Shown here: piece after piece, positions 8,622 through 15,740 of the stretch
Numbering within the stretch: the first letter of the stretch is position 1
How the letters are laid out: each line of letters starts with the position of its first letter
From: Chitinophagaceae bacterium
GTDB taxonomy: Bacteria > Bacteroidota > Bacteroidia > Chitinophagales > Chitinophagaceae
Assembly (NCBI GenBank): GCA_028288585.1
Contig: JAQBNL010000063.1
Location: 1-38,527, forward strand
DNA length: 38,527 bases
Direction: 5' to 3'
The notes under the pieces: model-generated
Databases searched by the model: none
What the model was told of the DNA's origin: nothing
Seen by the model: only the letters and a program-made list of their open reading frames with translations
Made by a program: the position numbers and the translations under genes

Positions 8622-9098
8622 TTACTTCGTTTGCATATTTACTGGCGGTCCGGGACGAGTTGAATGTCTCTCAGCTATGAGCCAACCTTTATTTCCCTTA
8701 TACCAAATATCTGTAAGTACGAATTGTCCGCTTCTATCTTGTCCACGCACAGTTGCCTTTTGTGTAAACATCAACATGGCTATTGCAGTGTTGCCATACA
8801 CATTCACTTTTATATCATCAATGGTAAATGATTCTGTCACATAATCTTTTAACATATTTAGCCAGCCTTGTTTAGGAACAATTTGAATAGTAGGCACGCC
8901 TTGCACTGCGTAAGCCAAAAAGTAAGTGTCAGCCTGGAACATTTTTGTTTGCATGGTATCCTGAGTTTTGATTGCAGCAGCAAATGATTTCTCCAGATCT
9001 ATAATTTGTTCCTGCGGAGTTTTGGAAGACTGTTGTTGACCATTGGTTATTGTCGCAAATCCTATTAACGCCAGCATCAGGCTGATAAAGTGTCTCAT
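8622..9098 (-). CDS. Exported NTF2-like (SnoaL/DUF4440) protein
   Basis: The 158-residue product has a signal peptide (MRHFISLMLALIGFATITNGQ) and a single NTF2-like domain: an N-terminal helix with IIDLEKSFAAAIKTQD, a conical beta-sheet, and the closing DIWYKGNKGWLIAERHST strand typical of DUF4440. Such proteins form small-molecule pockets; no substrate can be proposed. A second NTF2-like gene of about the same size (9384-9836) lies upstream on the same strand, separated by repeat R2 copy 3; the two are distant paralogues rather than a recent duplication. Confidence 0.82.
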   Translation of the reverse strand: MRHFISLMLALIGFATITNGQQQSSKTPQEQIIDLEKSFAAAIKTQDTMQTKMFQADTYFLAYAVQGVPTIQIVPKQGWLNMLKDYVTESFTIDDIKVNVYGNTAIAMLMFTQKATVRGQDRSGQFVLTDIWYKGNKGWLIAERHSTRPGPPVNMQTK

Positions 9099-9177
9099 AT
9101 AAATTTGTGTTTTGTGTTTTTAAAATTTTGATAGTTGTTGACTCTGATAAAACTTGTTGTTTAAAAGCATATCCGGC

Positions 9178-9335
9178 AACACATAAATATAGGATACAAA
9201 AGGTATGGTACTCAAAATTTATTGAAGACATAAATGAAAATACAAAACTTATAAGATGGGTTACTGTTGCTTTCCTTCGGTTGTTGGTCACAAGAGCAAA
9301 CAACGGCTGGGCTGGGGAAGACCAACTAGGGCGGG
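9178..9335. repeat. Dispersed hairpin repeat R2, copy 3
   Basis: The core is the same hairpin with one change in the right arm (GAGCAAACAAC), then GGCTGGGC and GAAGACCAACTAGGGCGGGA. It shares with copy 1 the upstream blocks CAACACATAAATATA and CATAAATGAAAATAC, here separated by about 30 extra bases. It lies upstream of the NTF2-like gene at 8622-9098. Confidence 0.78.
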
Positions 9336-9383
9336 AGAGAGAGACACGGCAGTGGAGGAAATGGAAACTACCTTAATGTGTGC

Positions 9384-9836
9384 TTACTCTTTAATTAGTG
9401 TTGCCTGAAATATTATTCTTTTCCATTGCCCATTGTAATTTCTAAGTAATTGAGTAAACCTAAGCGCCTGTTTTATCTTTTCCGGTCCAAACAGGTAGTA
9501 CATACTGCCTGTAATAGCAGCAATATCAGAAGGATAAATTAAAATTTCGATGTCAGAAATTTTTAGGTCTGTTACTTCTCTCTTAATAGAAGCAAAAGCT
9601 AACCATTCTTTTTTGTGTTGAATTTTTCCAAATATATCACTATGCCGGTATTCAGATGATAAAAGCCTTGCGAGTGTTATGGTATCACTTTTTCCCCAGG
9701 CATTCGAAAAATCATACATGGTTTGGATCAATATCTTTTCAACTTCAGCAGATGGTTTATGAACTGTTGGCTTTGTGGATTGTGCATCAGTTGTAAATTG
9801 AATGAAAGTGAAGATGATAATGATAAAGTATTTCAT
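9384..9836 (-). CDS. Exported NTF2-like (DUF4440-type) protein
   Basis: The 150-residue protein has a signal peptide (MKYFIIIIFTFIQFTTDAQ) and an NTF2-like fold: helix IQTMYDFSNAWGKSDTITLARLLSSEYRHSD, then sheet strands ending in FTQLLRNYNGQWKRIIFQATLI, the usual 'x-G-x-W-k-i' closing strand. Function is unknown. It lies upstream of another gene of the same family, with R2 between them, so co-transcription is possible but not certain. Confidence 0.78.
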   Translation of the reverse strand: MKYFIIIIFTFIQFTTDAQSTKPTVHKPSAEVEKILIQTMYDFSNAWGKSDTITLARLLSSEYRHSDIFGKIQHKKEWLAFASIKREVTDLKISDIEILIYPSDIAAITGSMYYLFGPEKIKQALRFTQLLRNYNGQWKRIIFQATLIKE

Positions 9837-9921
9837 AAATAATATTTAAGATGAACCTTTCTGATTTTTACTGATTACTTTTTTGCTTTAATATAAAACC
9901 TTTAACTGGGGCTCGGAAATT

Positions 9922-10505
9922 TTATAATAAAAATTCAATTTGAAGTAAACCTATTTGTTTGCCATAATAATAATCTCTTGCGCTGCTGTAAATATATTCT
10001 TCCGCTTTTTCAACAATGCCAGCTTCAACAGGATTGTTATGTATGTAGTTTAATTTCTGAGCCGCAAAATCAGGCGTTAATATTATCTTAGGTTGATTAT
10101 CCTGTTGCCAAAACTGGTAATCAGTATTTCTGCTGTTTGCATTTCCTGCTTCTTTAAAAATTTGTATCATCCCCGCCTGAATGACCGGTCGGGCAGGCAT
10201 TCTTTACGGCTTTCTGCAGGATGGGTTTGTATGGCTTTTATAATTTGCTTGCTGGTATATTTTTTAAGATCACCCAGCACATCACTAACATTATTTTGTT
10301 TTGCAGATATAATTAAATGCACATGGTTGCTCATAATGCACCAGGCATATATAACCAACCCTTTTTCTGCCTGGCAATATTTTAAACTATCTATTACTAT
10401 ATCACGATATTCTTTTCTGCTGAATACATCTACCCAACCCACAACAGCAAAGCTTACAAAATAGGTAGCACCCTGGTCTGTAATTTTATATCCTCCGGCA
10501 GACAT
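9922..10505 (-). pseudogene. REP-associated tyrosine transposase (RAYT), frame broken by 26-bp insertion
   Basis: Two overlapping frames together make one Y1/HUH transposase of the RAYT (TnpA-REP) type. The N-terminal part (10167-10505) carries the HUH motif as H61-V-H63 in CIMSNHVHLIIS and the likely catalytic tyrosine Y83 in LKKYTSKQI. The C-terminal part (9922-10200) carries the family's FWQQDNQPK and KLNYIHNNPVEAG blocks and SSARDYY. Removing the 26 bases at 10172-10197 restores one frame reading ESRKEWMIQIFKEAG, the expected joining sequence. The insertion creates both a premature TGA and a new ATG, so two polypeptides might still be made. RAYTs are single-copy, domesticated transposases that act on REP hairpins; a matching pair of hairpins lies just upstream of the gene. 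Confidence 0.9.
10172..10197. mobile_element. 26-bp GC-rich palindromic mini-insertion inside RAYT
   Basis: The insert is an imperfect palindrome: on the minus strand it begins CCTGCC and ends GGCGGG, with ACCGGT at its centre. It is far richer in G+C than its surroundings. Its ends are inferred from the open frame recovered when it is removed; they could shift by a base or two because of neighbouring G residues. No transposase could fit in it, so it must have been placed by another factor. Confidence 0.7.
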
Positions 10506-10572
10506 AATATTTTTTTACAAGATAGTTTATAAGCTCAAATTATAAATGGAGCGCTAATTATAATGGAGCGCT

Positions 10573-10595
10573 GTCCTGAGTTTGTAACTCAGGAC
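10573..10595 (+). repeat. REP hairpin next to RAYT
   Basis: A perfect 10-bp inverted repeat, GTCCTGAGTT and AACTCAGGAC, around a TGT loop. It is preceded by GCT and lies 68 bp upstream of the RAYT start. The same hairpin in inverted orientation is at 10689-10711. This is the arrangement expected for the substrate of the adjacent RAYT. Confidence 0.85.
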
Positions 10596-10688
10596 TTATA
10601 AACTTTAATGTTCGAATATATGTTTGAAGTTGCATAAATCTTATGGTTTTTTTTATTTAAATAGTATAGAGCGAAGATTATGGAGAAT

Positions 10689-10711
10689 GTCCTGAGTTAC
10701 AAACTCAGGAC
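10689..10711 (-). repeat. Inverted REP hairpin (iREP)
   Basis: This is the exact reverse complement of the hairpin at 10573-10595 (arms GTCCTGAGTT / AACTCAGGAC, loop ACA) and is followed by AGC, the complement of the GCT preceding the first copy. The two form a head-to-head pair about 93 bp apart, resembling a BIME unit. Confidence 0.85.
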
Positions 10712-10754
10712 AGCAATACTTTTATTATTTTAAGATACTACGGATAGCATGGGG

Positions 10755-10815
10755 GCTTGCGCCATGAAACTTATTTTTATTGAAGAGAAATAAAACAAGC
10801 TAGCGCCAAAATAGG
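10755..10815. repeat. Dispersed repeat family R1, partial copy C
   Basis: It retains GCTTGCGCCATGAAA, TTATTTTTATTGAAGAGA and a final AGCGCCA..ATAG block, in the same orientation as copies A and B, but lacks the left part of the repeat. Confidence 0.65.
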
Positions 10816-10868
10816 GGAGGACACCGACCAGGAGAGGGGGAACATGCCAACATGAAATAAACAAAAGG

Positions 10869-11738
10869 TTATAAAATAAGACTTTTAAATAGTTGTAAAT
10901 TTTCAATCATTGGTGTCTCTACAGTTAGAAAAAGGGTCCTGTCAAAATTCTCTTCTTTATACTTTGAAGTGTTTTTTATTTTGTTTATATAAAGAAAGAA
11001 AATACTTAAAAAATCATGGCCGTGAATATGGTGTCTAATTTCCAGTGTAAGCTTTTGCTTCAGCTCGTTATATGCTTCCATAATTTTTTGACTGTCTTTA
11101 GTAAAGTCATTTTTACTAATAAATTTTTCTAAGTATTCAATTTCATTAAAGTTTATTTTAGCATCCAGCTTGTTAATTTTAAGGTTTCTATCAAAATCTA
11201 CTAATTGGGCTGAACGAAAGTTTAATTCTCTTAAAAGCCTTACGCAAAAAAGGGATTTTAATACTTTTGATAATTGTGAAAGAACAAAAGCGCCATTTAC
11301 AGGAAAATTTCTAATTCCTATTTTTAGAAATTTATCAATTACTTGTTCACAGAATAAATACGATTCCAAACAGCTAAAATCTGTCTTTAACAGTTTGCTG
11401 TTATTAATCGATTTGATATAATCATCGAAATCTTTGTCAACAATGCACTTAACTTCTGTTTGTGGTAGATTTTCATTTAATAATTTTGAAAGGACAATTA
11501 CTTTATTCCTATTAGAATTTACATCAAGACCTTCAAAATAATCGATAGGCAACTCAGAAAAATCAATTATGGAAATTGGAATAACTTTTTTATTACATCC
11601 TTTATTTTTGAGATAATTATCGATGAATACTTTATCGGAATTACCTTCCACATAAATATCTCGTATTCCTTTTTCTAGCTTGTAGAGCGCAAGTATTTCT
11701 CGGTGTTTTTTTCTAAGCTCATCCATTGAAATCTTCAA
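10869..11738 (-). CDS. DUF4435/TOPRIM-like effector, PARIS AriB-like
   Basis: The 289-residue protein shows the acidic signature of the DUF4435 TOPRIM-like nuclease fold: E31 in DIYVEGNSDKVFI, D101/D103/D105 in CIVDKDFDDY, and the TDFSCLESYLF block (E125) typical of DUF4435. In PARIS anti-phage systems the DUF4435 protein AriB is held by the ATPase AriA and, when an anti-restriction protein such as phage Ocr is sensed, is released to cleave host tRNA. The start overlaps the end of the ATPase gene by 20 bp, indicating coupled translation. An internal ATG at codon 5 is an alternative start. The PARIS assignment rests on the domain pair and order; OLD-like or other ATPase/TOPRIM pairs are the alternatives. 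Translation was not checked against known AriB sequences. Confidence 0.8.
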   Translation of the reverse strand: MKISMDELRKKHREILALYKLEKGIRDIYVEGNSDKVFIDNYLKNKGCNKKVIPISIIDFSELPIDYFEGLDVNSNRNKVIVLSKLLNENLPQTEVKCIVDKDFDDYIKSINNSKLLKTDFSCLESYLFCEQVIDKFLKIGIRNFPVNGAFVLSQLSKVLKSLFCVRLLRELNFRSAQLVDFDRNLKINKLDAKINFNEIEYLEKFISKNDFTKDSQKIMEAYNELKQKLTLEIRHHIHGHDFLSIFFLYINKIKNTSKYKEENFDRTLFLTVETPMIENLQLFKSLIL

Positions 11739-13065
11739 GTTTAGTCACTTTATCAAGGTTAGAGGCAAGAAGTTCTAAGGAGTGTGTTGACAATATATAT
11801 TGTATATTTTTTTCATTGCTAAATCTTAGAAGTGTATCTATAAGATTTCTTTGCCACTTTATATTAAGCGAAATTTCAGGCTCATCAATAATAAATATAG
11901 TTGCAACTTCTGCTGAAGTTATTGTGTTAATAAATAATAGTAGCAATTGCTTTTCTCCAGAAGAAAGTAAATTAAAATCAATTCCATCACCTCCTTTTTG
12001 TTTTAATGTAAATCCTTTGTTCAAACTGAATGAGATTTCCTTATTAGAAAAGTATTCATTAATTGAATTGATGAAAAGATAGAGAGTGTCCATTAACTGT
12101 TGTAGTGCTTCTAACTTTGCATTAATACTTTCAATATATGGCGCAATTATCGTCCGTAAATTCTTAAGTTGAGAATTAGTTTTAGATTGATTAATACTTT
12201 TTTTAATTGTATTAGAATCAAAAGATTCGATAAGGCCTAGTTTGACATAAGGAGTCACTTTTTGTTCTACAATTTCAATTTCTAAGATTAATTCTTGTTT
12301 TGTTTTCGTTTTTTTAATTGATTCGTTTGGCTTAAAAACATTCTTGATTAGGTCTGTGTAAATTACTTGGGAATTTTTCTCTCCAGTTCGTGAACCTGAA
12401 ATTACCTTCGTTCTAATCCAGTCAAATAGTCTTTCAATCGCTGGTTCCAATGCAAGTTTTTTTTCATCAAGCATTTTCTTCATGCCCACTCTCTCATAAT
12501 CTTGTGCAAGAATTAAATCAGATTCATTTAGAAATACACGACCGTAGGATTCTGGTTCATGGATCGAAGAGGTTATACTATTTAGTATTTTTCTGTCGTC
12601 AGATAAGTAAAAGACTGAAATATTTAAATCACGAATGAAGAAAAGTATTTGTTTGAAGATCCTATCTTCTTTACTTCCTTCTTCTAAACTAATTGCGTTA
12701 TCTGGGGTTGTTTTTAAAGATACTGTATACAGAAGTTTTGATTTTTCTAATACATAATATGTATAGCTGCCAATACGATTTTGCCCTTCTCTTACCGCTC
12801 CTATTTCGATACCGTTTTCAAAAGTGATCGAGAACTTCTTGAATTTAGTTTCTGCAATTTTTGTTTTATATCCACTTCTGTCTCTTGAAGAGAGTAACCA
12901 AAAAATAAGTTTAAGGAGTGTGGTTTTTCCTGATCCATTATCACCATAAATGATCAGAAGTTGGGAAATGTCTGTAGCGTTTTCGAAGGGAATATCATAT
13001 GTATAGTAGCCAAATAGCTTATCAACTTTTATTTCTTTAATGGATAAAGGATTTGTTTTTTTCAT
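11719..13065 (-). CDS. AAA/ABC-type ATPase, PARIS AriA-like
   Basis: The 448-residue protein is an SMC/ABC-like AAA ATPase. The Walker A is G41-DNGSGKT (residues 41-48), the ABC signature is LLSSGEKQLLLLF around 367-377, Walker B with catalytic glutamate is IFIIDEPEIS (D394, E395), and the H-loop is ILSTHS. Between them lie about 250 residues of helical, charged sequence. It has no nuclease domain of its own, which separates it from full-length OLD proteins; the TOPRIM-like part is supplied by the overlapping downstream gene. This is the domain make-up of PARIS AriA, the sensor and scaffold of the system. The operon lies between a RAYT and a peptidase gene, with dispersed repeats at both flanks, consistent with a mobile defence cassette. 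Confidence 0.82.
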   Translation of the reverse strand: MKKTNPLSIKEIKVDKLFGYYTYDIPFENATDISQLLIIYGDNGSGKTTLLKLIFWLLSSRDRSGYKTKIAETKFKKFSITFENGIEIGAVREGQNRIGSYTYYVLEKSKLLYTVSLKTTPDNAISLEEGSKEDRIFKQILFFIRDLNISVFYLSDDRKILNSITSSIHEPESYGRVFLNESDLILAQDYERVGMKKMLDEKKLALEPAIERLFDWIRTKVISGSRTGEKNSQVIYTDLIKNVFKPNESIKKTKTKQELILEIEIVEQKVTPYVKLGLIESFDSNTIKKSINQSKTNSQLKNLRTIIAPYIESINAKLEALQQLMDTLYLFINSINEYFSNKEISFSLNKGFTLKQKGGDGIDFNLLSSGEKQLLLLFINTITSAEVATIFIIDEPEISLNIKWQRNLIDTLLRFSNEKNIQYILSTHSLELLASNLDKVTKLEDFNG

Positions 13066-13366
13066 ACTAAATAATATTTAATGTAATTAATGTTATGCTA
13101 ACTATCGCCACATGCCTGAATAATGGTAACGTTACAGATAATAGTGTTTGGTAGCTTCAAAGTACAACGTTTTGTAATCCTACCCAAAAAGTTGATTGTA
13201 GTAAAAAACGCCTACATGGGCTGGCGGATAGAAGTGGAAAGCCCGGTGAAGATTTTGTGCTTTGGTTTTGTGCCGGATCCCGAAAAAAATCGGGACAGGC
13301 ATTGTAACGTATAGCCGCAACAAATGTTGAGCAAAGTACTACTGTCAACAGCCCCTATATTTTCAG

Positions 13367-13400
13367 GGGATTGCTTCGACGTTCCTCCTCGCAATGACGG
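13367..13400. repeat. 'CGTCATTGCGAGGAGG...GCAATCC' type dispersed repeat
   Basis: On the minus strand this reads CCGTCATTGCGAGGAGGAA then CGTCGAAGCAATCCCC. Elements of this wording are recalled from intergenic regions of many Bacteroidota genomes. Only one copy is in the window. Confidence 0.5.
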
Positions 13401-13416
13401 AACTTATGGGCAACAA

Positions 13417-13444
13417 AAAACCCATCTCTTACGAAATGGGTTTT
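13417..13444 (-). terminator. Terminator of the M3 peptidase gene
   Basis: AAAACCCAT and ATGGGTTTT form a hairpin around a 10-base loop, with A/T runs on both sides. It lies about 20 bp after the peptidase stop on the minus strand and has the form of an intrinsic terminator that could work in both directions. Confidence 0.75.
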
Positions 13445-13462
13445 AAAATCTTTCATTATAAT

Positions 13463-15586
13463 TTAATATGGTAGCCCTAGTGCTTTTTGATAAGCCTTAA
13501 TATCAGGGGCACTGCCGGTAAAGCTTTTATACATTGTATTATAATCAAGCGAACTGCCACGAGACAATACCATGTCGCGGAAACGCTGGCCATTGGCTCT
13601 TGTTAACCCTCCATTTTTTTCAAACCATGCATATGCATCTTCGGAGATCATTTTTGTCCATTGATAAGAATAATATCCTGCAGCATAACCACCGGCCCAA
13701 ATATGTGAGAAATAAGTAGAACGGTAGCGTGGCGGGGCTTGTGGCAGGTAGAGGCCTGTTGTCAGCAACGCATCTTTTTCAAACTGGTCAACATCTTTAA
13801 CCATACTTGACGGCGCAAGTTTATGCCATTGCATATCAAGTAATGAACCGGCCATTGCTTCGGTTGTTGCATAACCGGAATTAAAATCACCGGCTTTTTT
13901 AATTTTATCGATAAGCTTTTGTGGTATGGGCTCACCGGTTTTATAATGAACTGCATAATGTTTTAAAATTATAGGATCAAGCGCCCAATGTTCATTGAAC
14001 TGTGATGGGAACTCCACAAAATCCCGTGCTACATTGCCGGCCAGGCTAGGGTAGGTAAGGTTTGTAAACATTGCATGTAAGGCATGCCCAAACTCATGGA
14101 ACATTGTTATTACATTAGTAAAACTTATTAATGTCGGTTGCCCCGGTGCGGGCTTTGTAAAATTGCAAACATTATAAACTGTTGGCTTTGTACCCAGCAG
14201 TTTTGATTGCGAAACAATACTACTGCACCATGCGCCACCATTCTTGTTATCACGTTTAAAATAATCGCAATAAAATAAAGCCATGGATCTTTGATCTTTA
14301 TCAAAAACTTCAAACACTCTTACATCCTCCTGGTAAACAGGTATGTCTTTTCGCTCTTTAAATGTGATGCCATACAATTGATTGGCTGCATAAAAAACAC
14401 CATTCTCCAATACTTTACTAATTTCAAAATAGGGTTTTGTTTCATTGTCATCAAGATCATATTTTTCTTTACGCACCTGCTCAGAATAATAATCCCAATC
14501 CCATGGTTCTAATTTAAATCCGCCATGTTGTTTATCTATCAGCGCCTGTATGTCTGCAGCTTCCTGTTTGGTTTTAGCAGCAACTGAGGGTACTACCTTT
14601 GCAAAGAATTTGTCTACAACTTCCGGTGATTGCGCCATACGGTCCATTAATTTCCATTTGGCATAATTTTTAAATCCCATAATCTTTGCTTTTAATGCTC
14701 TTATTTCAGCAAGCCGAGATACAACCTGGCGGGTATCATTGGAGTCGTTATGTTCTGCTCTGTTCCATGATGCCTCAAAAAGTTTTTGTCGTGTTGCACG
14801 AACTGACAATGATTGAAGAGCCGGTTGCTGCGTAGTATTTTGCAATGGGATAACCCATTTTCCTGTTAAGCCACGGGCCTTTGCATTTTGTGCAAAAGCA
14901 TCTATATCACTTTGCGGAAGCCCGGCAAGTTCTGATACATCATTTATTATTACTGCCCCTGCTTTGCCTGCATTAATTATCATGTTCGCAAAGCGGGTTG
15001 TTAGCGTAGCCTCTTCGGTATTTAATTTCTTAAGTGTTTCCTTATCGGCATCAGCAACTCTTGCGCCTGCCAATACAAATTGCTGGTAATAATTTTCAAT
15101 TAACTTTTTGCCTTCTGCATCAAGCTTTAATGTAGAGCGGTTGTTGTACAATGTTTCAATACGCTTAAACAATTTAGGATTCAGGTTTACAGCATCTCTT
15201 AGTGCAGAGAGTTTGGGAGCCATTTGCTGCCTTACCTGCTGTAGGAAACTATTGGTATTTGCACCGGCAACCATACCGAATACTGCACTCACTCTTTGCA
15301 ATAATTCGCCACTTTTTTCCATTGCAATAATTGTATTTTCAAAAGTTGGTGGTGCAGGATTGTTGGCGATATTTTCTATTTCTGCTAATTGTTGTTTTAT
15401 ACCTTCTTCAATGGCGGGTTTGTAATCTGCATCCTTTATTTTATCAAAAACAGGAGCCCGGTAAGGCAATGTACTTACGTATTTAAAAGGATTAGAATTG
15501 GGAAGATCATTACCCGTATTCTGAGAATTGCTTACCAACGGCGAAACAAGAATGAAGAAAAGAATGGCTGAAATAAATGTTTTCAT
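13463..15586 (-). CDS. Exported M3 family peptidyl-dipeptidase (Dcp-like)
   Basis: The 707-residue protein has a signal peptide (MKTFISAILFFILVSPLVSNSQ) and the full length of an M3 oligopeptidase. The zinc site is HEFGH, H497-E498-...-H501, in ITMFHEFGHALHAMF, with the third ligand in the following EFPSQFNEHW segment. The N-terminal pattern (NPFKYVSTLPYRAPVFDKIKDADYKPAIEEGI) and C-terminal YFSHIWAGGYAAGYYSYQWTKM are those of Dcp, which removes C-terminal dipeptides; E. coli Dcp is cytoplasmic, whereas Bacteroidota often have exported forms. Single gene with its own terminator. Confidence 0.93.
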   Translation of the reverse strand: MKTFISAILFFILVSPLVSNSQNTGNDLPNSNPFKYVSTLPYRAPVFDKIKDADYKPAIEEGIKQQLAEIENIANNPAPPTFENTIIAMEKSGELLQRVSAVFGMVAGANTNSFLQQVRQQMAPKLSALRDAVNLNPKLFKRIETLYNNRSTLKLDAEGKKLIENYYQQFVLAGARVADADKETLKKLNTEEATLTTRFANMIINAGKAGAVIINDVSELAGLPQSDIDAFAQNAKARGLTGKWVIPLQNTTQQPALQSLSVRATRQKLFEASWNRAEHNDSNDTRQVVSRLAEIRALKAKIMGFKNYAKWKLMDRMAQSPEVVDKFFAKVVPSVAAKTKQEAADIQALIDKQHGGFKLEPWDWDYYSEQVRKEKYDLDDNETKPYFEISKVLENGVFYAANQLYGITFKERKDIPVYQEDVRVFEVFDKDQRSMALFYCDYFKRDNKNGGAWCSSIVSQSKLLGTKPTVYNVCNFTKPAPGQPTLISFTNVITMFHEFGHALHAMFTNLTYPSLAGNVARDFVEFPSQFNEHWALDPIILKHYAVHYKTGEPIPQKLIDKIKKAGDFNSGYATTEAMAGSLLDMQWHKLAPSSMVKDVDQFEKDALLTTGLYLPQAPPRYRSTYFSHIWAGGYAAGYYSYQWTKMISEDAYAWFEKNGGLTRANGQRFRDMVLSRGSSLDYNTMYKSFTGSAPDIKAYQKALGLPY

Positions 15587-15643
15587 ATTCTAGATTAATA
15601 TTAAAAAAATGATTTTGCGAAAGGTATATAAATTATAGGTAGC

Positions 15644-15676
15644 GGCCCCCTCTAAATCTCCCCCGGTAGGGGAGAC
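15644..15676. repeat. C-rich dispersed hairpin (R3), copy 1
   Basis: GGCCCCCTCTAAATCTCC followed by CCCGGTAGGGGAGA. It resembles the elements at 32496-32524 and 34003-34034, which have the same GGCCCCCTcTATCTCCCC wording and a short hairpin. Confidence 0.6.
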
Positions 15677-15696
15677 TTGCTAACGCACAAAAAAAA

Positions 15697-15716
15697 CCCA
15701 ACAAAAAATTGTTGGG
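15697..15716 (-). terminator. Terminator of ahcY
   Basis: CCCAACAA and TTGTTGGG pair around a short A-rich loop, with an A run on the plus strand (U run for the minus transcript), 24 bp beyond the ahcY stop. Confidence 0.8.
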
Positions 15717-15740
15717 CTAATAATTATTCGCATTTGAATA

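Larger units (their letters stand above)
10506..10868. other. 363-bp intergenic region with REP pair and repeat R1 fragment
   Basis: No gene is seen. The region holds a short direct repeat of ATGGAGCGCT (near 10546 and 10563), the two REP hairpins, and a degenerate third copy of repeat R1 at about 10755-10815 (GCTTGCGCCATGAAA, TTATTTTTATTGAAGAGA, GCGCCA). It separates the RAYT from the PARIS-like operon. Confidence 0.75.
13066..13462. other. 397-bp region upstream of the PARIS-like operon: repeats and terminator
   Basis: No gene is supported. It holds a TCCCGA-N6-TCGGGA hairpin followed by CAGG (13278-13299), a segment reading GGGGATTGCTTCGACG then TTCCTCCTCGCAATGACGG (13367-13400) that belongs to a widespread class of bacterial dispersed repeats, and the terminator of the M3 peptidase. 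The promoter of the AriA-like gene must be in the part nearest 13066, but I see no clear element. Confidence 0.6.

Noticed and set aside
8929-9376. Frames on both strands (minus 8929-9303, plus 9107-9376) around repeat R2
   Set aside because: They overlap the NTF2-like gene in another frame or read through the hairpin repeat; the equivalent frames break in other R2 copies.
10093-10464. 123-codon plus-strand frame opposite the RAYT
   Set aside because: It is antisense to the conserved HUH and tyrosine motifs, so a shadow.
13123-13394. Three frames of 60-63 codons upstream of the PARIS-like operon
   Set aside because: They run through the small hairpin and the GCAATGACGG repeat on opposite strands; no domain or start signal supports them.
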